Shown here: positions 21,665-34,095 of the stretch, one piece after another
Position numbering within the stretch: position 1 is the first letter of the stretch
Layout: each line of letters opens with the position of its first letter
Translations under genes and position numbers: made by a program
Assembly: GCA_021399435.1 (NCBI GenBank)
Contig: JAJTUP010000011.1
Span: forward strand, 124,001-188,000
DNA length: 64,000 bases
Direction of reading: 5' to 3'
Origin: Diaporthe sp. PMI_573
Taxonomy: Eukaryota > Ascomycota > Sordariomycetes > Diaporthales > Diaporthaceae
The notes under the pieces: generated by a model
What the model saw: only the letters and a program-made list of their open reading frames with translations
Database searches by the model: none
What the model was told of the DNA's origin: nothing

Positions 21665-22545
21665 CACTTCACAGTACTACGGCTGACTTTTATGCTCTGA
21701 AACTATCACCATAATGTGCCTCTCGATTTAACGTTTAATTTGATATAGGGTACTAGATTTAAATAGATTCCTAGCAGATAAAAGTTGGATTTCTAGAGTA
21801 AAAACGGTTATAGAGCTGAAATGGATTCTTGGCTAAGGGGGGTCTTATTAGGGAGGTTCCCTTCTTCTGAGGAGGTTCTGTCTTCATTCCTTTAAAGAAG
21901 TTCTCCTCCTTCGGGATACTAGCTGGCCGAAAAAGAATCCCTTTCTTTCTCTTTCTATTAGATCTCCTTTTTAATTTAGACCTTTGGAACATCCAAATCT
22001 AATTGAATTTAAAGGAGGAAGGTGGTAAAGTTGACTTAAACTTAAAGAAGAAAGGAACTCCTTAAGGCTCTCCCTCCTCCTCCTCTCCCCTTCCCCATAT
22101 ATAGAGATACGTACCTATCCTCTCCGCAACTGCTCTATGACCGCTTTTCTGCTCTATAACTACTTTTCTGCTCTGTGACCATTTTCTCTACAAGTCCACT
22201 TACCTTAGAAAGGCACCAAATAGCTAATTGTTAGCTTCGAAGAGAAGGTATGATTGTTTTGTGAATACATTAATAGTCGGTCTTGGAGAAGAAGTATTCA
22301 AATAGGTAAATGGAGGCCATAGTGACCCTCTCTGCAGCCCACCAAAGCACGGTATGGTAGAGCGGGTGAAGGGACTCGCCGACAACTTGGCTCTTGTGGC
22401 TGATCACAATCCCAAAACAGGTGTACTGCTAAAATGGATGGGCGGCAAGATGACCAACGGGCCGAGGATGTCTAGCAACCTCTCGAGTTCGATATTGGTT
22501 TGTGTGCATGTGCTGCTTTAGCAACTTGATAGGATCATCACTCAT
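21665..22545. other. AT-rich, CpG-poor island
   Basis: From about 21700 to 22080 the DNA is clearly AT-rich and CpG-poor compared with its flanks, with many TA steps, and contains no coding signal. This is the look of repeat DNA worn by repeat-induced point mutation, but no transposase, reverse transcriptase or terminal repeats are seen. A short tandem repeat follows at 22131-22186. Confidence 0.5.
22131..22186. repeat. Three tandem copies of a ~19-bp unit
   Basis: Units begin at 22131, 22150 and 22169. They share the core TGCTCT(A/G)T(G/A)AC and end in TTTTC. Copies differ at a few bases, so the repeat is not recent. Confidence 0.7.
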
Positions 22546-23937
22546 TCATCTATCGCCTGATTTCCTGCCTCTACTCACACCCCTGCTGCTGATGCTGCAC
22601 ATGCGCACAGGACTGCCACTGCTGCTGTTATCGCGAGAGTCAGCCGGCATATAAGACAGTTCAACCTCGTGGTCGACGCGGATGATATTTTCGGTCGAAG
22701 AATTAAGGTTCCTGTCCTCACTTAACCCCGCCAGACTCCTGTTTGTTGCAGCCCTCGTGGTCGCCCGACTCGCCTTGCCATACTCGAGATCCTGGCCGGC
22801 CGGCCCCGAGGCCACCGCCTCAGCGCCGTACGCGGTTTTTGGGCTCGCCCACGACCCGAAGATGAATGCATCCATGACCGGCAGGTTAGCCGTGACGAGG
22901 CCCATGCAGAGATCGACGCTGGTCCAGACCAGGATGCTTGTATAATTCCACATGATGTCGGACGCGTACTCCTCAGTCGACTGGGTCTGGCGGAGCAGGC
23001 CGCCAAGGACGCTGATAGCGCCGGCGATCCAGATGGTGAACAGGCGGGCCTTCTTATACACGTCCATACGCACCGTCCAGAGGATCACAATCGGGCTGGA
23101 GAGCAGCACTACCTGCTGTACCACATGTATGATGCTCATAGCCCAGGCGCGGGCATAGACGTCGCCACAGGTCGCCGGAGTGGCCAGGATCCCGGCATGG
23201 CGGATACTGAACGACGCCGCTGGTCGGTCGGTGCACGAGAATACGGACCAGAAGATGGCAAGCAAGACATACGCGATCAGCGTGGCGAGGAATATGTCTG
23301 CCGTGAGTGCCTTCCACCGTGCGTGCGACTTATCGACCAGGCGGCGGATGAAGAGGGTGATGGAGATCTTGATCAGCCCCACGGAGACGTAGTAGGTGAG
23401 CTGAGATACGGTGCCGTAGTACCAGAACACTTCGAACTGAGAGTATGTCACGTCCCATGTGTGAAGACCGCCGCCTCCGTCGGCGATCATTACAATTTGA
23501 TAAATGGGATACGTAACGGCCGTGCACTATAGATGTGGTTAACATGATGCGAATGTAGGTTCCTCTCTATCTGTTGCTTGTCCACAGACTGATTATGCGC
23601 GCAGGGGTTGAGGTGGCTTTACAGATGCAAGCAGGACACTCCAGTCGTCCCAGCCGAAGTGGAGGATCGGCTTGAAGGCCCTGAGGGCGAGCCTGATGGC
23701 GGTAGACGCGACAATGACGAGTATCACTATGGTCATCCCGGCGATGATGGCTGGCTGCTTGGAGTCGTGCGTGAACTCGGCAGGGGTGGCGTAGGCGGGC
23801 ACAAGGCCCAGGCTCGCGTTGGCGGTATACAAGCCATAATAGCGGAATATTCCACGGACGATGTGGTAGTCGTCGATGTTGTTAGGCGGCTGGCCAAGGA
23901 AGGCTGAGGTTACGGCGCTGTTATTGCTCATTGACAT
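22546..23937 (-). CDS. PTH11/fungal-rhodopsin-like seven-TM membrane protein
   Basis: Exons 23623-23937 and 22546-23526 flank a 96-bp intron (GTAAAG donor, CTATAG acceptor, GTTAAC branch) and give 431 aa. The ATG at 23937 precedes a short extracellular N-terminus with one sequon. About seven hydrophobic helices follow (IIAGMTIVILVIVASTAI, FLATLIAYVLLAIFWSVFSC, and others). The pattern FGWDDWSVLLA after helix 1 and LIKISITLFIRRL in helix 3 is characteristic of the fungal rhodopsin-domain/PTH11-like family. The long polar Ser/Arg-rich C-terminal tail is probably cytoplasmic. Members sense surfaces or ligands at the plasma membrane, sometimes upstream of cAMP signalling. The ligand here cannot be told. 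Some members carry an N-terminal CFEM domain, absent here. Confidence 0.85.
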
Positions 23938-24341
23938 GGCTTTTACACCAATGCAACATGACCAACAACGGCGACGGTCGAGGAGGGTGTTGTGGAGCAG
24001 AGGGATGTCATTCCAAAAGGCTGATCGAGACAGAAAACCAGCACAACACAATAATCACTCGTGCGGGCCACCAGGCGTGAAGAGTCCATCCATCCTCTTT
24101 TGGGAAAGGGGGATATGCCTGCTGGATGACTGGATCACCCATTATATCCGTAGCAGGTTCCGGCACATAGCGAGCGGATAAGGCCTCGCTCCGTGAAGCA
24201 TAGTGGGGAACCCAGTACTGGGCTCATCTACGCATGACGTTGGTGTGTGGTGATAGACTCCGCTTGTCGGGTCCTGGTTTTGAATTCTGGACGCGGTTGA
24301 CCAGACCACCCGTCTAACAAATGGGAGATGTGGAGGAAGCA
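23938..24341. other. Upstream region of the PTH11-like gene
   Basis: About 400 bp holding the presumed promoter. A stretch ending GGTTTTGAATTCTGG at 24271-24289 superficially recalls a tRNA T-arm but no cloverleaf can be formed. Nothing else is seen. Confidence 0.45.
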
Positions 24342-24587
24342 TTAGCAGTCCCACTCTGCGAAAGCGACTGAGTCAAGTCCGCCGGCGGGGACGCGAGTGA
24401 GGGCGGCAATTTTGTAGTCTGGAACTGGGTTCTGGCCTGCGCTGTCAACGTCTTCCACAGCCCTTTGCTCGACTTGGGACAGGACGTGGTTCGTATTGGA
24501 TAGTCCTGAGAAAGTACCTGTTCCCATCCCGTCTTTGTCTCTGCCCCGTTCCGGAAATCCGACGCCAAGCGCGGGCTTCCCGACCAT
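24342..24587 (-). CDS. Possible small protein (81 aa), unsupported by homology
   Basis: An ATG at 24587 in fair context opens an 81-codon frame with balanced, protein-like composition (MVGKPALGVGFPERGRDKD at the start, AGGLDSVAFAEWDC at the end). The open frame continues 11 codons further upstream without an ATG, so it could also be the last exon of a larger gene. No signal peptide, membrane segment or known motif is present. Listed only as a candidate. Confidence 0.25.
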   Translation of the reverse strand: MVGKPALGVGFPERGRDKDGMGTGTFSGLSNTNHVLSQVEQRAVEDVDSAGQNPVPDYKIAALTRVPAGGLDSVAFAEWDC

Positions 24588-27386
24588 TTGGCGAAAAAGA
24601 CCAGATGAAGCAGATCCCAAGGTAGAAGAGGAAAATTAAGGCACTACACTATTCCAACTGCCCCAGTGCTCGTAAGGCATTCTCGAAATGGGCGAAAAAA
24701 GGCAGGTTCGGTCAGCATCAACGCGCGAATATCAAATCAGGAGTCTAGAATTTGGGTTCCGCGCGGCACGCGAGCTAGCAACGAGTCTTCGCGTACTTGC
24801 TGCTGATGAAGCCTCCGCAAACAACCTCGCCCTTCCAAGGCTGTGCCATGACGAAGGTAAATACGCGGGTGTGGGATCAGAAAGGGGGTCCCTGACATGT
24901 GCTTTTCTCCTTGACGCGTCTATTCGCGTTTCCAGCTCGTTCATTTGGGCAGGTAGCTCAAGTCGCAAAACACCAGTTGAAAGCCCGTAGGAAACCCCGG
25001 CGTCGACAAATTGACGGGATATTCTGAAGAGGCCTTGGACCTTTGGGCAGGCATCCCCTATTGTGATCCCGGAGAACAATCGCAATTGGCACAACTTGCA
25101 TTGGACATCCCACGGAAGGGAACTCTCTCACGGCACTAACCCTCGGATGATGTATGCGTCAAATACTATTAGACTATTTCCACCGAGGTTTTGTTCTTTA
25201 TAAGCTGCTTAACTCTCTCGTGAAACAAGGTGTTCGTCCCGCGCATTCCACCGCTGTAAAAAAAAAAAAAAAAAAGGTGTGGGCGGCTCGGCAGACGCCA
25301 CAGACGTCGTAGTGGCGCGGGCGATCTGTCAGAGAATTTCAGCCGCGCCAACTAAATGGCACTTGCGCAGGGGCTCGCGCTGGTCGCGTCGGCCCTGAAG
25401 ATCACCATCATTGTTTTCGTCAGTGTGCCTGTTATGGCCGTTGTTACCGCGACGCACGTGGGCGGTGCATGCCCTGCCTGACCTGTCGACTGTTGATCCG
25501 GTGATGAATCGAGATTGGGCTGTGAGGGCAGCTGGGCGTAGATGACAAGCGAGCCCGACCTTGTGGAATGGAGGTACTGCAACATCAGATAGGCGAGTTG
25601 AAGATCGCAGCGTCACCTCCACCGAACCCCATTCCTGGTGGCGGCAGGCTCCGTCGAACAGGTGTACGGGCACCTGAGCAATTGGGGCAAGTGGACAGGC
25701 TGGAACCGAAGCCCACAAATGTTGTGCATGATGCACGCGGAGCAGCAGATCTTGTGGGCCCTTCACGAGCGAGGGGCTCCGCGTGCACGCAAGGGGTGAG
25801 GGGATCTGACCACGTGTGGGACGCCATCGGCTCGGTGTAGTGTACTGCGGCCTCAAGTCGATTGCGTGCAGTCAGCAGTCTGGGCTGTCTGGCTGTGATC
25901 GATCACATCACATTCGAGAGTACGGGTGGCGCCGGGAACACGAGCGGATGGAGACGGGGCCATGAAAAAAACCGGGAATTCCCAACTCGTGTTGGATCGG
26001 CCCTACGATTTAGACTTTTTACTGTAGCACTGGGCTGGGCTGACTGGCAGGACTGGCAGGACTGGCTGGGGCTGGCTGGGACTGGGCTGCGCCGCATGAC
26101 GATATCGAGCCCAGCTATAGGGACCCCCACATGGCCAAATTTAGCGAGTCGAGGCCGAGCGAGGCCCGGCCAGCGACAAAGACACCTGCAGGCTCTTCTT
26201 TGGATGACAGAACGGCCTGCAGGCCCGCAGGGCGACCGGCTGGACCGGCTGGGAACAGCAGCTGCTGCCCACCGTGTGCGCGAGGATGTCGAGGATCAGG
26301 ACGCGTGGGCCGATGAACGTGTGGCCAAAAGCACGCACGCATGCTTGTGTGGCCTGCCGTTGGCTGCGGGTGAGATGGGAAGGGAGGGAGCAATTCCAAG
26401 ACGACGGCAACTAGATTCCAGATCCAGGGGTCCAGCACTACCAGCAGGCCAATCAGCAGCGAAGCCCAGGGTTGTTGAAACAAGCTGCAGAGTGTCGCCA
26501 TCCCCCTTTGGGCCACGCAGCTTGCTGTCAAACCCCCTGAGCCAAGCTTTCAAGTCCCGTCCGCTCGAACGCGGGAGTGACTGGCTTGCACCTACTATTT
26601 TTGATTTTTTGCAGGCGGCCAACGACAACGGGGCCAGGCACAAAGAGGAGAAGGAGCCAGCCAACCCCGAACCCACCAACCTCCCCTCCTTCCGCCACAC
26701 AGCTACAGCAGCAAGCACACGTCCAAATACGCTTTTCTTCCCTCGCAGCCGCCGCACAGCACCGTTCGTTTCACCTGTTCTTCTGGCCATAGCTCATGTC
26801 GTCTTTACTTGACTTGTATCGTGCATCCCTCCAGAGTATCAATTGAGTTCGTTTGATTGACTCGGACCGACTGGCTGACTTGCGACGAGCCGAGTTGCCC
26901 GCTTCGTTCTTCCCCCTCGTTTGACTCTTCTGTGGCTGCCACCTTGCTTCTTTTCCCACGGCGTCACCGTACCTTTAAGACTCAATAATACCACCTGCCA
27001 TCCTCCGCCCCCATATCTTTTCTTCTTCGTCCGTCCTGGTAGAGCCAGACGCCCCCGATCCCCAGCCACGCCCATCTACGACGCCGTCTCCATTCTGCAT
27101 CGCCACCACCAGAGATAGGTGGGTTCGAGATCCACATCTTTTTTTCCCCTCCCTCGGCCCACGCCCCGGATTGTCACGCTTAGACCCTCGAGCTCCACAT
27201 TCTTGGCTCTGCCCTGGTTCCACGGGTCTTGCACCTCGAATGTGCAAGACAACTTCCTAAAATCTCCTTGCTCGTCGCCTATTTCAACCCGCTCCTTCAA
27301 AGTCGCGTCCAGCAAGCACAAACATACTTCCAGGCCCCCAGTCACACGGGAGGAAAGAACGGGGTCCTCCGCCTGCTTCTTACTAA
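24588..27386. other. Intergenic region upstream of MscS channel
   Basis: About 2.8 kb. A run of 18 A is at 25258-25275. A CTGGCAGGACTGGC-type short tandem repeat is around 26040-26085. The C/T-rich stretch from about 26650 on is probably promoter and 5' UTR of the channel gene. The long plus-strand frame at 25862-26812 looks like a chance open frame. Confidence 0.45.
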
Positions 27387-30300
27387 ATGCCTCCTCTTTC
27401 CCCTCGATCTCCAACCAAAATGGGCTTCATGCCCCTCAGCGGCCGCAACGACACCTCAGACTCCATGGGCGAGGGCGATATCCCACTCAGACCAGTTCAG
27501 ACTGCAGGCTCCACTGGCGCTAGGAGGCAGAACCAAACCCTCGACGACATGGATCTCGAGCAGACTTCCTCCGCCGAGGAGAAGAAAACCGGCCTCTTTC
27601 ACCGCAAGTCGAAGAACGAGGGCCCAGGACCTGCCGGCAGGAGGAAGAATGTCAAGGCCCTGGAAGACACCGGCAGGAAGGGCACCTACGGCGAGGAGGG
27701 TGGCCTGAACGCCATGGGCCGCATATACAACAAGATCATCGGTTTCTCCGTCATCACCCGATATCTGGTCTACATTGCACCTGTCGCGCTCGTCTTGGCT
27801 GTGCCACTCATCGTGATCCCAATCACCGGCCACTATGAGGACACCCGCGTGGGCGGCTCCCGGGGAGACAATGCTCCCCGGCTCTTTGACCTCTTTCTGT
27901 GGATTGAGATTTCCTGGCTTACTCTTTGGGGCGGCAAGATCGTTGCGCACTTCCTCCCTCCCATCTTCAGTAAGTAGCTTCCGTGACACAAGCTCCTTCC
28001 TCCTGCCCTCCTATCCTCCTACCCTCCTGTCCCCGGGGGAGTCTTGTTCTTGTTCTTTTTTTCTTTTTTCTCCAAAAAGGAGAAAAGCATATCTACCCCA
28101 TTCATTTATATTTCATTACCTGCCTCGGAGTCTTTCAGCAGGCTGCAACTTTCAAGGCAGGGTGTAGGCATATAGTGCCTCCGTAATCTATCCTGTGTGA
28201 CACCCCTTTCCAGACGATCTGATAACTAACACTACATGCTATCAAGTGTTCTTCTGTGGAGTCGTTTCTTCAGGCACACGGAAATATGCCACTGTTCTCA
28301 AGAATTTGGAGATCCCCTTGTCCCTTCTGCTATGGGCACTGGCCTCATGGCTCGTGTTCAGGTTCAAGTTCCAGATTAACAACGGCGACGACCTCCAGTG
28401 GGTCTACGTCATGGCACGGATCCTGGGCTCGCTTTTCGTGTCATCCTGCGTCCTACTCGGCGAGAAGGCTATCATACAGCTTATCAGCATCACATACCAC
28501 CAGCGCTCCTTCGCTAACAGGATCAAGGACTCGAAGCGCGAGGTCTTCCTGCTCGGCCTTATGTACGACGCTTCCAGGACGCTCTTTCCTATGTGGTGCC
28601 CGGAATTCTCCGAGGAGGACTACATCATCAACGATAGTATCGAGATGATGATTTCGGGTGGCAAGAAGCGCCGAGTTCGTGGCCACAAAAAGTCTGGATC
28701 CGTCACGCCCATGCACTTCATTGGCGGGGCTGCTGGAGGAATCGGTCGAGTAGGCGACAAGATAACATCTGTGTTTGGAAATCTCGCCTCCGAGATTACC
28801 GGCAAGCAGGTCTTCAACCCTAACTCTGCCCACTCGATCGTCGTCGAGGCCCTGGAGAAGGTCCCAACCTCTGAGGCTCTGGCGCGTCGTATCTGGATGT
28901 CCTTTGTGGTAGAGGGCAACGATTCCCTCTACGCCGAGGACATCGTCGAAGTCCTTGGACCAGGGCACAAGGAAGATGCCGAGGAGTGCTTTGAGGCCGT
29001 CGACGCGGATATGAACGGCGACATCAGCTTGGATGAGATGGTGCGCAAGGTCGTTGAGATCGGCAAGGAGAGGAAGGCCATCTCAAACAGCATGAAGGAC
29101 ATTGGTCAGGCGCTTCGCGTACTCGACTCGGTCCTGCTGTTTGTTGTGATCTTGATCGTGGTTTTTATATTCCTTTCGTTTTTCAACAGCGTATGTACCA
29201 TTCTTCTCCTTTTGCGGATCCCCGTCTTTCATGTTTTGGAACTTTCCAAAACGCACCACTTTAGGATACGTAGCAGATGGCTAACAACAACACTAGTCCT
29301 TCGTGACCACACTTGCCAGTGCAGGCACAGCCCTCCTGTCGCTTTCGTTTGCCTTCTCCGTCACATGCCAGGAATTCCTCGGTTCTTGCATCTTCCTCTT
29401 CATCAAACATCCTTATGATGTGGGGGACAGGATTGACGTTAGCGGCGAGCAAATGGTTGTTGAGAAAATCTCATTGCTCTACACGGTGCTTACTCGCATT
29501 GATAAGATGCAGGTTGTACAGGTATGGTCTTGTCTAAATTTGTCTCTTCACAGGATACCATGCTGGAGGAGAACCCATCGTGGGACAACCCCATATGTGA
29601 TAGATTCATGACGGAGTGGGATACAATTTGTGATCGAAGAGCTGATTTGTCCTGTTTAGATACCGAACATCGTTCTGAACAATCTTTGGATTGAAAACGT
29701 CACTCGCAGCAAAGCTATGAAGGAAGTCATCGATGTTAACATCTCCTTCGATACGTCATTTGAGGACGTTGAGCTCCTCCGACTCGAGATGGAGAAGTTT
29801 GTACGGCACGCTGACAACTCGCGAGACTTCCAGCCGGATCTCGCTATTGGCGTGGGCAGTGTGGGAGACTGCGACAAGTTCACGCTCAAGCTGGCTATCA
29901 AGCACAAGTCCAACTGGCACAATGACGCTGTCCGCGCAACCAGAAGATCAAAATTCATCTGCGCCCTCGCACTCGCCCTCAAGAAGGTCCCAATCTACGG
30001 CCCAGGTGGAGGAGGAGAGCCACTGGGTGGGCCAACGAACCCCACCTACTCGGTTGCCGTGGACGACGATTTTGCCGGTAAGGCTCGCACGAAAGCTGAC
30101 GAGGCTGCTGACGGCCTGCGCATGATGCCCCTCAAGCCCAAGCTCGGCGCCTCGAGGGTTCAGCACATGAGTGAGAAACAGGCGGTTGCAGAGCTGAACA
30201 CGCGTCCGCCGCTGGATGGTCTCGACTCCAACTATGCGTCTAATCGTGAGGTCGTGGATGAGCGTACCGAGTCGGCGACGCTGCACTCTAGGGACGCTTC

Positions 30301-30880
30301 GGCGGAGCGAAATCGGTCCGAAAACCTCGAGCAGATACGCCAAGACCTTGTCAAGCGTGAAAACACGCGCGGCCGCAGGAAGGCGGGCGAAGGCGTCCCT
30401 GGTGTACCACTTAGCTCGATGAGCCCCGGCTTGACAGTAACGCAGTACGATAACGACGGCAACGTTATAGTGGGTGGGCATCGCCAGATGTCGTATGACG
30501 TCGTTCCGGGCCAGGGAGGCATGGGCAGCCCCTACGGCGGGGTCGGAGTGGCCAGTTCGCCCGGCTACGGAGCGGTTCCCAGTGTGTCGCCAGGTATAGC
30601 TGCCGCGGCGGCCCAGAGCTATTCCCTCTACCCCACGAGCACCTTTTCACCGCCCGGGCCAGGTCAGGACCCCGACGAGCAGATGACGCTACCAGGACAG
30701 GCCATGACTACTCAGGCTGGCCCATCAATTCCAGAGGGACGGGTCCTTGCCTCCCCGCAGGCACATGGTGCCCGCCAGCGGGGTGCCAGTGTTTCCCAGG
30801 CTCTCGAGGAGAGAGAGAGAGAGGAGCAGGCGCGAAGGCAGCAGGGCCAGGGTGGCCAGGGACGGCAGCATACGAAGTAA
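27387..30880 (+). CDS. EF-hand MscS-type mechanosensitive ion channel (Msy1/Msy2-like)
   Basis: Four exons, 27387-27969, 28247-29190, 29297-29521 and 29660-30880, give 990 aa. Introns have GTAAGT, GTATGT and GTATGG donors, and intron 1 has a perfect CTAAC branch. The polar N-terminus is followed by hydrophobic helices from about residue 126 (YLVYIAPVALVLAVPLIVIP) and then 240-300. An EF-hand loop DADMNGDISLDEM lies near residue 450. The pore-lining MscS helix is rich in Ala/Gly/Ser (FVTTLASAGTALLSLSFAF), followed by the beta domain (HPYDVGDRIDVSG, LLYTVLTRID, IPNIVLNN). The C-terminal 350 residues are disordered and Gly/Pro/Gln-rich. Fission yeast Msy1/Msy2 with this layout sit in ER membranes and control calcium and volume after hypo-osmotic shock. 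The same role is likely here. Confidence 0.93.
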
Positions 30881-31471
30881 GGGACGGTAGAGACCCTCAG
30901 CTGCCGTCACCACGGAGCTCTGAGCTTTAATGATAAGACGAGTCCACGGTTGGAAGGAAATCAAGGACCAGTGGCAAGGCAAGTCGGTATAGACTGACAG
31001 GGTTTACGGGTAAGGAGGATATCGGTAAGGGCAATCGTAATGCTGATGGGGGGATACAGCAGTTGGGGAAATGGAAAGGTCGAATTGTGGCTACCAAAAG
31101 GAATACATTGGCACAGGACGATATAGACACCTTGGCTAGGCTGGTCGGGCCCTTCATGGAAGGCGAACAGGATATTTCACAGTTGCATACATTCGCAGAT
31201 AAATTGCTATTCAAGCTTGAGAAATGGGCGATCTACAAGCAGGAGAATCGACGGAATTCAAGCTCGGGAGTATCATTGATGGTAAACGCGACTTACTTTT
31301 TGAGTTGTACTTAGTTCAGCCATCGTGAGAGCAATCCATGGTTTACCTCGTCATTCGGAGACAATTTGAATTTGGGTCGAAAATGAGCAAGCCCTACACC
31401 CTAAATACACTTTTGGGACGCCGACTTGGTTACTCAGGGGTCAGAATGACGGCCACACACAGCCTCAGCAC
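30881..31471. other. Convergent intergenic spacer
   Basis: About 590 bp between converging genes. The short plus-strand frame 31063-31314 shows no support. Probably 3' UTR sequence. Confidence 0.5.
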
Positions 31472-32640
31472 CTAGCAGACGTGCTCCAGCTTCTGGGGGG
31501 CGCCATCCTTGGGACCGAGGTCAACCTTGAGAGTGCGGCCGAACAACTCCAGCAGGACCTCGAAACATGCCTTCGAGATTGCGGGGTCGTAGCGGCCCTT
31601 GCTGAGCTCGTCGCGGATGAATGCGTGCTGGGCCCATGCAAACTCGTGAAAGCTGAAGACGGCGCCGGCCTCGCGCAGCTTGGCGCGAATCAGGTCGCGG
31701 CCGGCATCAGGCACATGGGTGTCCTTGAGCCCAAAGATCAGCGACACCTCACCCTTGAGCTTGCCAAGGAGATCGATAGTGTGGATGCTGTCGGGAGATG
31801 GCGCCGTGGCGGAGAGGTCGGACTTGTCATGAGGGCCTAAGGTGCGAGAGTGAACGTCTGTTGCGAAGTAACAGACTGTGGCAGAGATGCGGGGGTCCAG
31901 CTGCACATGATGGTTAGCATTCAGCAGTGCTTGGGTATATAGTGACGCGAGCGAGTAGGTTCCAGGGAGGATAGGATCATGGTTCAGACTTACCGCTGCC
32001 CGTAGCGCGAGGTGCCCACCAAGACACATTCCTGTGGCGCCAATAAGGCCGGTACATGTTGGAAGGCTCAGGAGGTAGTCCACGGTCTTGTAAGAGTCCT
32101 GGTCATATGACTCCAGCGTCTATTGAACACAGAAAAAAACAACGTTAGTCGGTGTCCTCCAACTATGTGACCGAGATGACCAGCCGGAAGGTTGGTGGGG
32201 GGGGGGGGCGTGCCTTTTTGACCTTCCAGGCATTGCCCTGATCGGTGCCCGGAACATCATAAGCCAGTGCCTCAGGGCCGGTGAAATCGTGGTAAGAGCT
32301 TGGGGCGGCGACAATGTAGCCTTGGCCGGCGATCTGGCGGGCAAAGCGGGCGACTGGGCCGGTGACCTGGTAGATCTCGCTGAAGAGGAGGACGCCGGGG
32401 AAGCGGCTGTGTGGCTGTCAGCAGTAGGTAGGAGACAGAGCAAAAGATGGATTGGTCAGAATGAGAATGAGAGGGGCACACGGAAGACGAATCTATGAAG
32501 CGAGTGAGTGGTACGAGAGGAGCACATGCATACGCGTTGGGATACTGCGGGATGGTGGGGTGGAAAACAAAGATTCTCATGGAGCTCTCGACGCCATTGA
32601 CGGTCGTCGTCACATCCGCGTGGGACTCTTTGATGAGCAT
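31472..32640 (-). CDS. Dienelactone hydrolase family protein
   Basis: Alpha/beta hydrolase of the dienelactone (carboxymethylenebutenolidase) family, 284 aa, probably cytosolic. Exons 32534-32640, 32214-32406, 31994-32119 and 31472-31900. The nucleophile is the cysteine in GATGMCLGGH (about residue 132). The acid is the Asp of LKDTHVPDAG and the base the His of WAQHAFIRDE. The N-terminal MRIFVFHP and PGVLLFSEIYQVTGP blocks are typical. Odd features: intron 2 (32120-32213) appears to use a GC donor (AAAAAG then GCACGC), contains a C-run, and ends CAATAG after a GACTAAC branch. Only this choice joins WKVKK to TLESYD as in relatives. Intron 3 (31901-31993, 93 bp) is a stop-free multiple of three, so unspliced RNA would still read through. 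Confidence 0.9.
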
Positions 32641-34095
32641 GGTTGCGATCGGAAGCTCTTGATGGTTTGTGGATGTTGGATCGTGGTTGCCATGAAATTC
32701 ACTTGTGCAAGAATGTCACTGTTGGGAAGGGTGAGGTTGCTGAAGCCCCGCGGTGGGGGTGCTCTCGGTGTCGGTGGGGCACCCTTGCCCATGGACCAGA
32801 TGATGTAACTACAGTTCTTCCCGAGGTGGAACAGAGCTGTTTCATTTCGGGCAAAGGTGGAGCGCGCTTCTTTGACAGCGGGTATATAAGATAGACTGCC
32901 ACCTGACATGCTATCAAACCATGTCACTCACCCCGGACCGTCTCCGATAGGCATCAATTTTTACCACCTTTTACCTGCTCTCTCTGTGCCTGGCCCCTCT
33001 GTTGGCAGCTTTCTCACGTGGCGTCTTTAGGATCAAGAGCAGTGCTCCCTACGAACTCTCAGGTCCTCGTTGCTCCCCCGGGGGCCAGGTATGCCAGGCT
33101 GGCCGGGCAAAGTTGCTCCTGCAGTGGAAGAGGCAGAATATGCAGGGAGGCGTGATAGGAGGGAGGGGCTGCACGGGGCGGGCAGGAGGCGGCCCCAGGG
33201 CCGTCTCGGTTAATATGTCGAGCTGGATTCAAGTGAATACGGGCCATGCTTGGTGCAACAGTTCATCGAGTCCTTGAGTCACTCACCCTTGGGGCTTGCT
33301 GGTTTGCTAACACTAGAGCCGGCACTCCTGCTGCTGCCTCGAGCAAGAGCAACACCCCGCCATCGCACACTAACTCTTTCGTCAACAACGGCGCAGCTCC
33401 AGCAAACGCCGCCCCCCCCCCCACAGCTGTCCCTCTTTCTTTCCTGGAGCAAGTCAACTGGACTTGACGCACCCCAAACATGAACAACCAGGCTACACTG
33501 TGAGCCTGAGCCTGCCTTGTTCTCGCCCTCGTATTCACGTCGTCGTCCCTGGGGCTTCTAAGCCCCGGCTTTCACATCGACCAAACTGTCCGCCTGCCCG
33601 CCTGCCCGCCTTGCCCGCCTTGTCCCAAAGGTAGGCTCCTGTCGCAACTTGTCTTGACAGCAGACTCTCGTTTGGCCTTGAGTCCACGCCGAGGTTTCTA
33701 GCATCTTTCTTGTCCACTCTTTTATTATCACCCCTTTGCCCACTCAGCGAACCATCACTGGTCTCTTCGGGGCAAACAAGTCGGCCGGGTAAGTAATTAC
33801 GTTTCTCTCCCACCGTCAACATCAATCACATGAGACACGCCTCCGCCTCTATTCCAGTCTTTCGCGCCTCGAGCAACGCACTCGTCGCCTGCAACGATAC
33901 ACTGGCCATAACAAAAAGAAAACACCACGTGAAATCGCTCCTATGCCCACAACAAGACCCTTGCAGCACAAGACTATCACGATAACAGAGGTGGTCTTTT
34001 CCGGTCTCTACTGAACTGCCTTCTGCATCAAATAGCCCCGCTCATCACGCGCTGACAATTGGTAGCAGCCAGGCCTCCACTGTCGTGCTACCATC
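32641..34095. other. Divergent promoter region (dienelactone hydrolase / PARP-E2 gene)
   Basis: About 1.45 kb between divergent genes. It contains a TATATAAG at 32884-32891, a tandem GCCTGCCC-type repeat at about 33586-33620, and T/C-rich stretches before the 34096 start. No gene is seen. Open frames on both strands overlap each other and lack motifs. Confidence 0.45.

Noticed and set aside
24271..24289. Sequence resembling a tRNA T-arm
   Set aside because: No matching acceptor stem, D-arm or anticodon arm can be formed around it on either strand.
24732..25094. 120-codon minus-strand frame with a helical segment
   Set aside because: No ATG at its start, no splice link to the neighbouring small frame and no known motif.
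25862..26812. 316-codon plus-strand frame
   Set aside because: Contains simple-sequence peptides from a CTGGCAGGA repeat and lacks any fold-like pattern; probably chance in GC-rich DNA.
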